64,000 nucleotides of DNA, from contig CAOYQO010000013.1 in assembly GCA_948566455.1 (NCBI GenBank), positions 1 through 64,000 of the forward strand, read 5' to 3'. The translations under genes were made by a program, and so were the position numbers. The stretch comes from an uncultured Phocaeicola sp. (lineage in GTDB: Bacteria; Bacteroidota; Bacteroidia; Bacteroidales; Bacteroidaceae). The notes below the pieces were generated by a model. The model was not told the DNA's origin, searched no databases, and saw only the letters and a list, made by a program, of their open reading frames with translations. Of this stretch, positions 15,206-25,396 are shown piece by piece; position 1 is the first letter of the stretch, and every line of letters begins with the position of its first letter.

Positions 15206-16324
15206 ATGAAATCAAAAAGAAGTTTTATGCTCATGGCTCTATGCCTAAGCACTTTAGCCGGATTGGCACAAAATACTCAATCTTCCGGGCAAGTCACAGA
15301 AGAAAGTAAAACAACATTCAAACCTCATTGGTATATGCAGGTACAGGCAGGTGCTGCAGAAACTGTTGGTGAGGCCAGTTTTAAAGACCTGATCTCTCCT
15401 GCAGCAGCTCTTTCTGTCGGATACAAGTTTACTCCTCTATGGGGAATACGCGCCGGTGCAAGTGGCTGGCAAGCAAAAGGTAAATGGGCGGCACTTGACG
15501 ATTCCTATAAATTCAACTATCTGCAAGGAAACGTAGATGCCACACTTGACCTGAGCAACCTGTTCTGCTACTATAATCCAAAACGTTTCTTCAACGCTTA
15601 TATGTTCGTGGGAGTAGGTCTCGCCGGTGGATTCAACAATGATGATGCTGTTGCACTGGACGCAGCAGGTTACCGCATGCAATATCTCTGGAGCGGCAAA
15701 AAGGTTTTTGTAGCCGGCCGTGGGGGGTTGGGTACAAATTTGCGTCTGAGCAACCATGTATCTTTCAATCTTGAAGTGAATGCCAATGTCGTATCGGATA
15801 AATTCAACTCCAAGAAGGCTGACAATGCCGACTGGCAGCTTAATGCATTGGCCGGTTTTACATTCAAGTTCGGAAAGAGTGGCAAAAAGGCAAAACCTGT
15901 CGTTGCTTATACTCCGGAGGTCGTGGAAACAGTAGTGGAAGTTCAGCAAGAGACGAAACCAGTTTATGTTCCTGCACCAGTAGAGGAGAAAAAAGAGGAA
16001 GTGAAACCTTTGACTGAAAATATCTTCTTCAATATAAATTCTTCTGTTATACGTTCTTCTGAAGAAAGTAAAATAGCTGACCTGGTTGCATTCCTGCAAA
16101 AGAACGCAGATGTAAAAGTCTCTATTTGCGGATATGCAGATGCTGGAACCGGTACAACAGCCATTAACCTACGACTTTCCAAAGAACGTGCTTTAGCTGT
16201 TGAGAAGGCTTTGAAAGCAAAAGGTATCGCTGCCGACAGAATCATGGTAGACTTTAAGGGAGACAAGGTTCAACCTTTCTCTACTAATAATGAAAATCGT
16301 GTAGCAATTTGTATTACTGAATAG
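15206..16324 (+). CDS. OmpA-family outer membrane protein
   Basis: 372 residues. A signal peptide (about 1-21, ending AGLAQ) is followed by an eight-strand-type barrel region (about 35-230, starting PHWYMQVQAGAAET and rich in alternating aromatic strands), a Pro/Val/Glu linker (about 235-270), and an OmpA C-terminal peptidoglycan-binding domain (about 275-372). The latter has NIFFNINSS, GYADAGTGT, LSKERALAVEKAL and ENR. It anchors the outer membrane to peptidoglycan and may form a small pore. It is one of several OmpA paralogues common in Bacteroides. A strong terminator follows. The leader is AT-rich, with a TAATTTCG at 15167-15174 as an imperfect -7 box. Confidence 0.93.
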   Translation: MKSKRSFMLMALCLSTLAGLAQNTQSSGQVTEESKTTFKPHWYMQVQAGAAETVGEASFKDLISPAAALSVGYKFTPLWGIRAGASGWQAKGKWAALDDSYKFNYLQGNVDATLDLSNLFCYYNPKRFFNAYMFVGVGLAGGFNNDDAVALDAAGYRMQYLWSGKKVFVAGRGGLGTNLRLSNHVSFNLEVNANVVSDKFNSKKADNADWQLNALAGFTFKFGKSGKKAKPVVAYTPEVVETVVEVQQETKPVYVPAPVEEKKEEVKPLTENIFFNINSSVIRSSEESKIADLVAFLQKNADVKVSICGYADAGTGTTAINLRLSKERALAVEKALKAKGIAADRIMVDFKGDKVQPFSTNNENRVAICITE

Positions 16325-16350
16325 TAATCAGATAAGGTCTGATATAAAAG

Positions 16351-16404
16351 AAATAGAGCTGTACTGTATAATCCTGCCTTTAGGATACAGTACAGCTCTA
16401 TTTT
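16351..16404. terminator. Terminator between OmpA-like and hybrid kinase genes
   Basis: Perfect 18-base arms (16351-16368, 16386-16403; core agagctgtactgta) with a 17-base loop and flanking A and T runs. It is bidirectional between convergent genes. Confidence 0.9.
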
Positions 16405-16425
16405 ATGCTCAATTTCGGAATAAGA

Positions 16426-19400
16426 TTACATGAAGATCAACTGCTTCTTAAGCAAATCTACAATATCACTCTGCAATTTCTGTGCATTGATAGGTTTAGA
16501 AGTGTACGCATCGAAACCACTATTCAGGATGCGTTCCTCATCTTCTGCATAGACATAAGCCGTTACTGCCATGATAGGAACTGTCGGCGATATTTCACGT
16601 ATAATCTGTGTAGCCTCGTAGCCCGTTTTTTTAGGCATATTGATATCCATCAATATCAAATGAGGATTGTATTTCTTAAATAATTCTACCGCCTCTTCCC
16701 CATCCCAAGCATGAAGAATGTTATATTTACGTTTCAGAATAGATTCAAATAACAAGAAATTGCTTTCATTATCTTCAGCTATTAAAACGGTGAGCTTCTC
16801 TACTTTACTCAACCGGTGTTCTTTCTGTTCTCTCGTCGACTTGAGTTCCACAGGATGATAAGGAAGAGTAAACCAGAAAGTAGAGCCCTTGCCAGGTTCC
16901 GATTCAACGCCTACGCTACCGCCCAAATTCTCAACAACACTCTGGCAGATAGACAGTCCCAATCCTGTACCTTGAGAAAAAGAATCGAGTTTCACAAAAC
17001 GACCAAAAACAGTATCTTTCTTATCCTCTTCAATTCCACATCCCGTATCCGTAACATAAAAATAAAGGAAATCAGTATCCTTCAGTCTATAACCGAAAGT
17101 GATGCTTCCACTATAAGTAAACTTCATAGCATTATTAAGCATATTCGTCATAACCTGTGTCAGCCTGTTCCTCTCGATATTTACAGTACAGTCCGGCATT
17201 TCCGGTATATATCGGATGGGGACAGCTTCATTCTTCTGACGAAGCTGGGCAGATTCTTCTATCTCCTTAAACAATGCATTCAGATCTAAATCGGAAAATA
17301 CAAATTCCAGCGTTCCGGACTCAATCTTAGAAAGTTCTAAAATATCTCCTACCAGCTGCAGCAACAGTGTATTATTATTCTCAATAATATTGATATATTC
17401 TTCTTTTTCTTCCGGCTCTTCCGCATCTGCCAAAATACTGGAGAAGCCGACAATAGCATTGAGTGGAGTACGTATTTCATGACTCATATTGGCCAGGAAA
17501 GCAGACTTCAGACGATTTGATTCTTCAGCTTTCTCTTTTGCCGTAATCAGATCTTCTTCCATTTTCTTTCGTCCAGTTATCACGAGAGAAGAACCTACCA
17601 AAGTTATCGGATTACCTTTTTCATCCCTCTTATCCACAGTGGCCTGAGCCTCAACCCATTCATAACGCGATATTCCATTCTTACGAACTATCACGCGATA
17701 TTCTTCTCTGATCTTAGAAACATTACCTTCCGTCAACTCTTTATAAGCCCTCTTTACCCGGTCTCTGTCTTCCTTGCAAATTTTGGCAAAATATTGGTAG
17801 TCAGGAACGGAAAGTTGTTCCTCGTTCATCATGCTATCATCATGGCTAAGCTCTACCGGACGGTTTACGTCACAAAGCATAGTACCTTTCTCCAAATCCC
17901 ATTTCCAGGGAACGATATTAGCCACGTCCAGCGACATTGATAATTTATGATTAGCAGATCGTAACATCTGTTGTGTCTCGGCTAACTCGGTATTATCCAC
18001 ACAGAATACATCAATGTATCCCTTATGCTTAGAGGGTGTCAGAATTACATTGAAATAATTACCTATATTTTCGTAATAGTATTGGTATGAAAGCTCCTTC
18101 TGAGTAGAGTTGACCATACTGTAGAGATGACACATTCTTTCAAAGCCTTTCGGATCTGCTTCACTCCCTCTTTTACCAATCACCTCACCCATAGACTTGA
18201 AATATTTTTCGAAACGGGGATTTGCTTCCACTGTGATGTAGTCGACAATCTTTCCGGCAGAATCATAAACCAGCTGTTGCTTCAAATAAACGATGGGCAT
18301 ATTCTCAAACAAACTGTGATAGCTTGTCATCAGCTTTATCTGTTCGGCTTGCTTTCTTCTGCTCTTATACAACCACAACAACCACATCCACATAAATAAA
18401 ATCAGAATTGTGGTAATTCCCAAAATGATACTATATTTGTGTTGCTCCCAGAAAGAAGGAGGCATCATATAAAAAACAGAATTGGGAGGGCACAACTTAG
18501 GTGATAATCCGGCTTCTGTAAGATCGTAATAGTTGAACATAGGAGCGGGAGTCCCACAATTCACCATATGAACACCTTTCACGTTATTATCAGCTAAAAC
18601 GCCGGCAGTTATTTCTGTAATGTTCCTCCCGATTGTCTTCTCATCCAAAAAGTAACCACCTATCATACCATTCCGTTGCAATCCGGTATTGTCTAATGAA
18701 AAAATAGGTGAAGAAGAATAATAGCTGAGGATTCTGGAAATATTATTGGTCAATACAGCATTCCCTTTTTGAGCATTTTCCTGATACCATGAGCAAAAGA
18801 GAACGCCACTATTCTCCTCTGCATGGGCCAGTGAATCAGCCAATTCATCGGTAGTCATTTCACCGGCAACATAATCTTTTATTTCAAGCTCCGGAAAGTC
18901 TTTATTCACAATCTCTTTTAAATCCGAGCGAAACTGAGCACTTATGTAACGGGCATCCGACAAGAAGATAAGTTCATCCATTTCAGGCATCAGATTCTGC
19001 ATTAACAGAACAGTTTCTTTAAGATAGGCAGGCACATGAAAGACAGTCAGCGACAGATTGCCTTGATAATCTGTCAAAGGTGTTCTCTCTTCCGCCGCAA
19101 TGGCTCGCCTGTGCAAGTAGGCCTCTTGTGGACCTACATAATCCGTCTCGGTGCAGAGAATAACGGGAACATCTTTCCATTTATTTTCTATACTCTCTTT
19201 CAGCAAGCCCCAAGAGGCACTACCCAAGAGGACCAAGAGTTTCGGAGGATTGTCTGCATATTTTCCAAAGAGGTTTTCTTTGTATTCTGATAAATCTTCC
19301 ACATTTTGCAGATGCATAAATTGCCCACCCATGTGTTCCACATCCACTACATAAGGAGAGTTTTTATGTTGATAAGAATTATAAATGGGGATAATAAAAT

Positions 19401-19563
19401 CGTTACTCCAACGGGAAGATCCACTGTATGCATTGAGAATCAATATTCTATCTTCATTTCCGGGTTTAAATGCTGAGGAGACTTCGCCAAATACATTAAC
19501 AGCATTCGAAAGAAAAACAACTAATATAATAAACACTCTGATTATTATTTGCAAATATTTCAT
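16426..19563 (-). CDS. Hybrid sensor histidine kinase/response regulator with ABC-substrate-binding-like sensor
   Basis: 1045 residues. The order is: signal/membrane anchor (about 5-25); a periplasmic region (about 30-390) resembling ABC sugar/amino-acid-type binding domains (LLVLLGSASWGLL, DELIFLSDARY, GMIGGYFLDEK); a membrane segment (about 397-414); two PAS-like domains (about 425-545 and 550-665); HisKA with phospho-acceptor H695 (NMSHEIRTP); HATPase (NMLNNAMKF, DTGCGIEE, GTGLGLSICQ); and a C-terminal receiver with phospho-acceptor D973 (LILMDINMP). It has no DNA-binding domain, so it differs from the HTCS regulators of glycan-use loci and must pass phosphate to a partner not seen here. 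It has its own -7 box, and it is divergent from sbcD. Confidence 0.92.
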   Translation of the reverse strand: MKYLQIIIRVFIILVVFLSNAVNVFGEVSSAFKPGNEDRILILNAYSGSSRWSNDFIIPIYNSYQHKNSPYVVDVEHMGGQFMHLQNVEDLSEYKENLFGKYADNPPKLLVLLGSASWGLLKESIENKWKDVPVILCTETDYVGPQEAYLHRRAIAAEERTPLTDYQGNLSLTVFHVPAYLKETVLLMQNLMPEMDELIFLSDARYISAQFRSDLKEIVNKDFPELEIKDYVAGEMTTDELADSLAHAEENSGVLFCSWYQENAQKGNAVLTNNISRILSYYSSSPIFSLDNTGLQRNGMIGGYFLDEKTIGRNITEITAGVLADNNVKGVHMVNCGTPAPMFNYYDLTEAGLSPKLCPPNSVFYMMPPSFWEQHKYSIILGITTILILFMWMWLLWLYKSRRKQAEQIKLMTSYHSLFENMPIVYLKQQLVYDSAGKIVDYITVEANPRFEKYFKSMGEVIGKRGSEADPKGFERMCHLYSMVNSTQKELSYQYYYENIGNYFNVILTPSKHKGYIDVFCVDNTELAETQQMLRSANHKLSMSLDVANIVPWKWDLEKGTMLCDVNRPVELSHDDSMMNEEQLSVPDYQYFAKICKEDRDRVKRAYKELTEGNVSKIREEYRVIVRKNGISRYEWVEAQATVDKRDEKGNPITLVGSSLVITGRKKMEEDLITAKEKAEESNRLKSAFLANMSHEIRTPLNAIVGFSSILADAEEPEEKEEYINIIENNNTLLLQLVGDILELSKIESGTLEFVFSDLDLNALFKEIEESAQLRQKNEAVPIRYIPEMPDCTVNIERNRLTQVMTNMLNNAMKFTYSGSITFGYRLKDTDFLYFYVTDTGCGIEEDKKDTVFGRFVKLDSFSQGTGLGLSICQSVVENLGGSVGVESEPGKGSTFWFTLPYHPVELKSTREQKEHRLSKVEKLTVLIAEDNESNFLLFESILKRKYNILHAWDGEEAVELFKKYNPHLILMDINMPKKTGYEATQIIREISPTVPIMAVTAYVYAEDEERILNSGFDAYTSKPINAQKLQSDIVDLLKKQLIFM

Positions 19564-19646
19564 CGAAATTACAGTTTAGTCTACAAGTGTATCCATTCTT
19601 TACCACACAAGGAACAAAAGGCCTACATCATAGAGAAATTAGATTG

Positions 19647-19654
19647 CAAAACTA
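19647..19654 (-). promoter_or_regulatory. -7 box of the hybrid kinase gene
   Basis: TAGTTTTG on the minus strand fits TAnnTTTG, giving a leader of about 80 bases before the start at 19563. Confidence 0.45.
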
Positions 19655-19704
19655 ATTAAAAATCAGAGAATTCCCAGTTTTTAGTAAAGAGATTTTTAAA
19701 GAGA

Positions 19705-19736
19705 ATTGCGTATCTTCCATATTCTACGTACTTTTG
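19705..19736 (+). promoter_or_regulatory. Promoter of sbcDC
   Basis: ATTG (19705-19708), a 20-base spacer and TACTTTTG (19729-19736) match the Bacteroides consensus. An in-frame TTG at 19734 falls inside the -7 box, so it cannot be the start codon; this fixes the sbcD start at the ATG 19758. Confidence 0.7.
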
Positions 19737-19757
19737 AGAGCAGAAAATAAAAAAATC

Positions 19758-20975
19758 ATGAAAATACTTCATACCAGCGACTGGCATCTGGGACATACAC
19801 TATACAACTATGACCGCAGTCGCGAGCAACAAGCATTCCTAAAGCAACTAACCCGCATTGTGGCAGAAGAAATGCCGGATGCAATGGTCGTCAGCGGAGA
19901 CATCTACCACTACTCCACCCCATCGGCAAGTACACAGAAGATGTACACGGACAGTATGCTCGAAATTCACAGGGCATGCCCCGAAATGACAATTGTAGTA
20001 ACTGCCGGAAACCACGACAGCAGTTCGAAATTAGAGATAGACAGTAGTCTGTGGAACCATTTCGGTGTAAAGGTAGTAGGAAACATAGAACGAAACCAGG
20101 AAGAAGTAAATCTGGAAAAACACATCGTAGAAGTGAGAAACGACAGAGGAATACTAAAAGGATATATTATCGCCATACCTCACGTCTATCCGCAAAACTT
20201 CCCGATACTGGACACAGAAACACCTCGAGAAGAACGGCAGGCACGCTTTTTCCAAGCATTGCAGGATGAAGTAGAAAAAATGAATGCAGAAAGACTGCCT
20301 GTTGTATTGATGGCACATCTTTCCATAGAAGGCAGCGACCAAACCGGGCATGACGATACCGTAGGCGGAATAGAATATGTCCCTATCAGTGCAATGGGCG
20401 AAGGATACGATTATCTGGCACTCGGTCATATCCATTGCCCACAGAACATTAAAGGAAGCAGGCATTGTGCACGGTATTGTGGCACTCCCCTGCCTGTCAG
20501 CTTCGACGAGGCTTATCCACATTCTGTTTCCATCGTTGAAATACAAGGAGAAAAAGCACCTCAGATCAAAACAATCGAAATAGAGAATCCGATGCCACTC
20601 ATCACGCTACCCAAGGAAGCTGTAGATTTTGAAGAAGCTATAAAACTGCTGGAGGAATACCCGGATGACAAACCGGCTTATATCCGCTTGAATGTTCTGA
20701 TAAAAGACTATCTGGCGCCCGACTGCAACGAACGTGCATCGAACGCGGTAAAAGGGAAGAACTGCAAATTCTGCTATATCAAGCCCAACCGGGAGAAGCG
20801 CACTTCAGAGGATGAAACCAAGCATATCTCTATTCAGGAAATGCAGGAAATGTCCCCATTGGAAATAGCAAAACTTTATTTCCAGGAAGCAGAGGGAGAA
20901 GAAATGGATGAAGAACTCTGCGAACTGATGAATAGTGTCGTACAAAAGGTAAAAGAGAAAAGTATTCTGCATTAA
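19758..20975 (+). CDS. sbcD: Exonuclease SbcCD subunit D
   Basis: 405-residue Mre11-type nuclease subunit of SbcCD, which cuts hairpins, cruciforms and protein-blocked DNA ends. Phosphoesterase motifs in order: SDWHLGH (D8, H10), VVSGDIYHYS, VTAGNHDSS, VLMAHLSIEG and LALGHIHCPQ. A C-terminal capping domain follows. The start ATG is at 19758, decided by the promoter. It lies 23 bases before sbcC. SbcCD is the natural guard against long palindromes such as those at 29665-29926 in this window. Confidence 0.96.
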   Translation: MKILHTSDWHLGHTLYNYDRSREQQAFLKQLTRIVAEEMPDAMVVSGDIYHYSTPSASTQKMYTDSMLEIHRACPEMTIVVTAGNHDSSSKLEIDSSLWNHFGVKVVGNIERNQEEVNLEKHIVEVRNDRGILKGYIIAIPHVYPQNFPILDTETPREERQARFFQALQDEVEKMNAERLPVVLMAHLSIEGSDQTGHDDTVGGIEYVPISAMGEGYDYLALGHIHCPQNIKGSRHCARYCGTPLPVSFDEAYPHSVSIVEIQGEKAPQIKTIEIENPMPLITLPKEAVDFEEAIKLLEEYPDDKPAYIRLNVLIKDYLAPDCNERASNAVKGKNCKFCYIKPNREKRTSEDETKHISIQEMQEMSPLEIAKLYFQEAEGEEMDEELCELMNSVVQKVKEKSILH

Positions 20976-20998
20976 TTCCCTATAATCTGTAGTGAATC

Positions 20999-23900
20999 AT
21001 GAAACTTCAAAAACTGACTATAAAAAATCTGGCATCCATAGAAGATGCTGTGATTGACTTTGAGAATGGACCACTGAGCGAAGAATCCCTGTTTCTGATT
21101 TGTGGGGAGACGGGTGCCGGCAAAACAACATTACTCGATGCCATTTGCCTGGCACTCTACAATGAAACGCCGCGCATGGAACGGGCAGAAAATGAAAAGT
21201 ACAGGGACATAGGGCAAACTTTTTCTTCCAAGAAAGAGGATGTGTCAATAAACGACAGCCGCCAATTGATGCGCAGAAATACCAACGAGGCGTGGACGGA
21301 ACTAGAGTTCACCGGTTCAAACGAGATACCTTATACTGCCAAGTGGTACGTAGCCCGTGCACACCGAAAAGCATCGGGTGCCATTCAAGATGCAAAGTGG
21401 ACATTAGAGAACCGGAAAACGAATCTCCAAATCACAAAGAAAAATGAAATAAAAGCCGAAATACAAGCAGCCGTAGGGTTAAGTTTCGAGCAATTCTGCC
21501 GTACTACTCTCCTGGCACAGGGAGATTTCACCAAATTTCTTCAGAGTAAGGAAAGTGAAAAATCGGATATCCTGGAGAAACTGACAGGTACCGGAATCTA
21601 TTCTGAAATAGGTGCAAAGATTTACGCCATCACCAAAGAGAAACGCATAGAATATGAGAATCAGAACCAAAAACTGGAAGGTATCCATGTGCTGACTGAT
21701 GAAGAGATAAACGAAATCTCCGAAACTACAACTACGCTAAATGCTGATATCAATGGAAATAACGTACAAAAGAGTAGAGCAGTCCTGAAACGTGACTGGT
21801 TGAAACGGTTTGCTGAACTGATCCTCACCCTAGAAAGCCAACAAAAGAACTGGGAAACGAAAAAGGAACAATTGCAATCGGATGACTTCCTGCAGAAAGA
21901 ACTATTGATAAAAGACTGGAATAATACTGCAGATGCCCGTAACTGGTTATTTTCTCTCAAACAGCAACAACAGCAACAGAAAAAAGACAGAGAGCAAACT
22001 GAGAAATTGAAAAAGAGTTTCATCTACCTCAGTAGTGGCTGTTTCTGGTTGAAGGAAAATCTGAAAGAATTGCAAGCTAAATTAAAACTTGCCGAAGAAT
22101 ATTTGCAGGCTCACGCCCCGCTCCTACCTATGTTCGAGCAAAGTCAGTCCATCGTTACAGATCTGAATGCTGTGCTCTCTGCTCACTCACGCATCGCTGC
22201 CTACGAAATACAAATAGCAGAATTGTCCCGGCAGCAGCCTGTCCAGGAACAGGAACGCACGAATAAGGAAAATGATTTCAACCGGAAAAACGAGGAAAAT
22301 CAGATTAAGCAGCAAGAGATAAACTTATTGAATGCCCAGCTTGAATCCATGAATCGAAATGTACTACAGGAAAAGAAGAATGTATTGGAAACGGCTAAGG
22401 AAAAGTTGCTAAAAGCTCAAAATACCCTGATACTATTAGGAGAGAAAAAAGCAGCCCTGAACATAGCAGAAGAAAACCTAAAATCTCTGGAACTAAAGCT
22501 GCAAACCAGCAAAAAACAATACAAAGAACTGGAAAACAGGTTCGACACTAAAAAGAAAGCCTACGATGAGATCAAAATGCTCTACGACAAACAAAAAGAA
22601 GCTGTGGAAGAGTGGGCACAAGAAGCCCGTACCCGTCTTTCTGTAGGAGATATGTGTCCGGTATGTGGTCAAAAGATAGCATCACTCAGCAAGGATGAAG
22701 ATTTTCAGTCTGTACTTGCCCCTATCTGGCAATCGCTGGAGACAAAAGAGAAAGAATACAAGGAAGCAGAACAAACTTTGAATAGTAACCGGACGGAGAC
22801 CAGAACTTATGAGGATATGATAGCAGAGAGTCGTCTGGCAACAGATAAAGCCCGGAAAGGATATGAATTTATTCAAACTGAAGCTGAAGAAACATGCCGT
22901 CAGTGTAATATTCTAATAATCTCAAATGATACCAGAGATATCCTGGAAAGACAAATTCAAGAAAATAAACAGCACCTTGAAGACATCAATGCCAGATTGA
23001 ACGAAGTACAAATCCTTTCCAACAATATCTCCCGATTGCAGTACTTAAAAGATGAACATCAGAAAATAGTGGAGGCCGCCCGAAATGCTTTCGATACTGC
23101 TGACAAGAATCTGACGAAACTGAAAAATGACATCACTAATAAACATTCGCTAATCGAAAGTGAAAAGGACATCATTCGCACCACACTGGAACGTGTCAGC
23201 CCACTTATTCTTTGGGAAGGATGGCAAACAGAATGGAGTACTGATCCTACCTCATTTATCGAACGCTTACAAAAGTCTACAGTACATTATAAACTGGCAC
23301 AGGACAGGCAATCGGAATTAAAAACAACCATTTCCCTCATAGAGAAAGAGCTGGACAGTGTATCAGCAACGCAGAATCTGATCTGCACAGCATTTCCCGA
23401 ATGGAAAAACCTGCCAATAGAGGAAAGGAGGGAGATCAAAAATCTGGGAATGGCATGGAATACCCTGAACTCTGAAGTCAGCGGATTGAAACAAAATATC
23501 TCATCTATCCGAAAAAACATCGACGAGCTGCAAGCCAACCTTACAGTGTTCTATACTATACATCCAGATATGAACGAAGTACGCCTCATAGCTCTTTCCT
23601 CCTACTCTAGCGAGCAAATAGAGAACTTGCGTATCGGTCAACAAAGGCTTAAAAACGAAGAAGTAGCCGCACAAACCGCTTTCAAGCTAACAACCAGACA
23701 ACTGGAAGAGCACCAAAGCAAGAAACCGGAGATGGCAAAGGAAGAAAACCTTGAAAGTCTGGACAGCCTTATCATAGCTTTAGATGAGAAAATTGCAGTA
23801 AGCAATCAGGCCCTCATACGGCTGAAAATCCAATTGGAAGAAAACACCAAGAACATCGCCCGGATAAAGGACGAGAAGAAACGTGCGGACGAATTACGGG

Positions 23901-24421
23901 AAGTGTACTTGAAATGGGACCGTCTTTGCCATCACTTTGGTGACGAGAAAGGAAAGAATTTCCGAAACATCGCACAAAGTTTTGTACTGAAAGAGTTGCT
24001 CAATGGAGCAAATTTCTACCTGCAACATCTCACCAAGCGCTACGAATTGGAGTGCCAGGCTGGTTCACTCACTATCTTGCTACGCGATTTTTATCAGGGA
24101 GGCACACCACGTCCAGCCTGCACCCTGTCCGGCGGAGAGAGCTTTCTGGTATCTTTATCACTCGCCTTAGGACTCTCTGCCCTCAGCCGCCACAGCCTGT
24201 CAGTAGATACACTGTTTATCGATGAAGGATTTGGAACACTGAGCAGCGATTATCTGAATACAGTGATGGATACTTTGGAAAAGCTACACCAAATGGGTGG
24301 CAAGAAAGTAGGCATCATCAGTCATGTAGAAGGGCTGCGTGAACGGATCAAAACCCAAATTCAGGTAAAGCGAATCGATAATTCGAGAAGTGAGATTAAA
24401 ATTTTGAATTATGAATTGTGA
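20999..24421 (+). CDS. sbcC: Exonuclease SbcCD subunit C (Rad50-type ATPase)
   Basis: 1140-residue SMC-like ATPase. Walker A is GETGAGKTT (36-44). Two long coiled coils flank the zinc hook CPVCG (C553, C556). The C-terminal ABC half has the signature LSGGESFLVSLSLALG and Walker B LFIDEGFGTL. The dimer tethers DNA ends and drives the nuclease SbcD, encoded just upstream. Length and hook position are normal for Bacteroidota. A hairpin follows the stop. Confidence 0.96.
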   Translation: MKLQKLTIKNLASIEDAVIDFENGPLSEESLFLICGETGAGKTTLLDAICLALYNETPRMERAENEKYRDIGQTFSSKKEDVSINDSRQLMRRNTNEAWTELEFTGSNEIPYTAKWYVARAHRKASGAIQDAKWTLENRKTNLQITKKNEIKAEIQAAVGLSFEQFCRTTLLAQGDFTKFLQSKESEKSDILEKLTGTGIYSEIGAKIYAITKEKRIEYENQNQKLEGIHVLTDEEINEISETTTTLNADINGNNVQKSRAVLKRDWLKRFAELILTLESQQKNWETKKEQLQSDDFLQKELLIKDWNNTADARNWLFSLKQQQQQQKKDREQTEKLKKSFIYLSSGCFWLKENLKELQAKLKLAEEYLQAHAPLLPMFEQSQSIVTDLNAVLSAHSRIAAYEIQIAELSRQQPVQEQERTNKENDFNRKNEENQIKQQEINLLNAQLESMNRNVLQEKKNVLETAKEKLLKAQNTLILLGEKKAALNIAEENLKSLELKLQTSKKQYKELENRFDTKKKAYDEIKMLYDKQKEAVEEWAQEARTRLSVGDMCPVCGQKIASLSKDEDFQSVLAPIWQSLETKEKEYKEAEQTLNSNRTETRTYEDMIAESRLATDKARKGYEFIQTEAEETCRQCNILIISNDTRDILERQIQENKQHLEDINARLNEVQILSNNISRLQYLKDEHQKIVEAARNAFDTADKNLTKLKNDITNKHSLIESEKDIIRTTLERVSPLILWEGWQTEWSTDPTSFIERLQKSTVHYKLAQDRQSELKTTISLIEKELDSVSATQNLICTAFPEWKNLPIEERREIKNLGMAWNTLNSEVSGLKQNISSIRKNIDELQANLTVFYTIHPDMNEVRLIALSSYSSEQIENLRIGQQRLKNEEVAAQTAFKLTTRQLEEHQSKKPEMAKEENLESLDSLIIALDEKIAVSNQALIRLKIQLEENTKNIARIKDEKKRADELREVYLKWDRLCHHFGDEKGKNFRNIAQSFVLKELLNGANFYLQHLTKRYELECQAGSLTILLRDFYQGGTPRPACTLSGGESFLVSLSLALGLSALSRHSLSVDTLFIDEGFGTLSSDYLNTVMDTLEKLHQMGGKKVGIISHVEGLRERIKTQIQVKRIDNSRSEIKILNYEL

Positions 24422-24424
24422 ACT

Positions 24425-24474
24425 ATAAATTATGAATGGCTGCGCAATCATCCGCACGGCAATTCATAATTTAT
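24425..24474. terminator. Hairpin after sbcC
   Basis: Perfect 13-base arms ataaattatgaat (24425-24437) and attcataatttat (24462-24474) around a GC-richer 24-base loop. Further partial copies of the same AT-rich word lie on each side. It may act as a terminator. Confidence 0.6.
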
Positions 24475-24506
24475 AATTTAAAATTCATAATTACTATATT
24501 ATTACC

Positions 24507-24514
24507 TATTTTTG
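24507..24514 (+). promoter_or_regulatory. -7 box of map-rmuC-xpt
   Basis: TATTTTTG fits TAnnTTTG and lies 25 bases before the ATG at 24540. No clear -33 TTTG. Confidence 0.5.
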
Positions 24515-24539
24515 TAGCAACTATTAATAGAAGAAGACA

Positions 24540-25394
24540 ATGAAAAAGTTCATAAAAGGAGTCCGGTTTGCTCCTAAAAATTATTCCGACGAAGTAGAAG
24601 AAAAAATTCAGCACTATAAAAAGGAAGGCTACAAATTACCGTCACGCCATTTATTGCGTACTGAGGAGCAATTGGCAGGTATTCGTGAAAGCGCAAAAAT
24701 CAATACTGCATTGCTGGATTATATCTCGGCAAATATCCGTGAAGGGATGTCGACAGCAGAAATAGATCATATGGTATATGAATTTACCACAGATCATGAT
24801 GCCATTCCGGCCCCTTTCATGTACGAAGGTTTCCCTAAAAGTGTATGTACAAGCATCAATGATGTCGTATGCCATGGTATACCGAGTACCAAAGAGTTTC
24901 TGCGTAACGGAGATATTGTGAACGTGGATGTTTCGACTATTTATAAAGGATATTTCTCGGATGCTTCACGCATGTACATGATTGGAGAAGTGAAACCGGA
25001 ACTGCAACGCCTGGTACAAGTGGCAAAAGAATGTCGTGACATAGGCGTACAGACAGCACAACCTTGGGCACGCCTCGGAGATGTAGGCGCAGCCATTCAG
25101 GAGCATGCCGAGAAAAACGGATATAGTGTAGTACGCGATTTGTGCGGGCACGGTGTAGGAATTAAGTTCCATGAAGAACCGGACGTAGAACATTTTGGCA
25201 AGCGCGGTACGGGAATGCTTATCGTTCCGGGAATGACTTTCACCATCGAACCGATGATAAATATGGGAACTTATGAAGTCTTCATTGATGAAGCCGACGG
25301 ATGGACAGTCTGCACTGACGACGGGCTCCCCTCAGCACAGTGGGAAAGCATGATTTTGATTACTGAGAATGGCAACGAAATACTGACTGAATAA
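24540..25394 (+). CDS. map: Methionine aminopeptidase, type I
   Basis: 284-residue cytoplasmic metallopeptidase that removes N-terminal Met from nascent proteins. The pita-bread fold motifs are all seen: SINDVVCHGIP (His), NVDVSTIYKGYFSDASRM (two metal Asp), CGHGVGIKFHEEPDV (metal and substrate His), TFTIEPM (metal Glu) and AQWESMILIT (metal Glu). About 40 extra N-terminal residues precede the catalytic domain (KGVRFAPKNYSDEV onward), longer than E. coli Map; the extension is not a zinc finger. It leads a three-gene run; rmuC starts 2 bases after its stop. Confidence 0.95.
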   Translation: MKKFIKGVRFAPKNYSDEVEEKIQHYKKEGYKLPSRHLLRTEEQLAGIRESAKINTALLDYISANIREGMSTAEIDHMVYEFTTDHDAIPAPFMYEGFPKSVCTSINDVVCHGIPSTKEFLRNGDIVNVDVSTIYKGYFSDASRMYMIGEVKPELQRLVQVAKECRDIGVQTAQPWARLGDVGAAIQEHAEKNGYSVVRDLCGHGVGIKFHEEPDVEHFGKRGTGMLIVPGMTFTIEPMINMGTYEVFIDEADGWTVCTDDGLPSAQWESMILITENGNEILTE

Positions 25395-25396
25395 GC

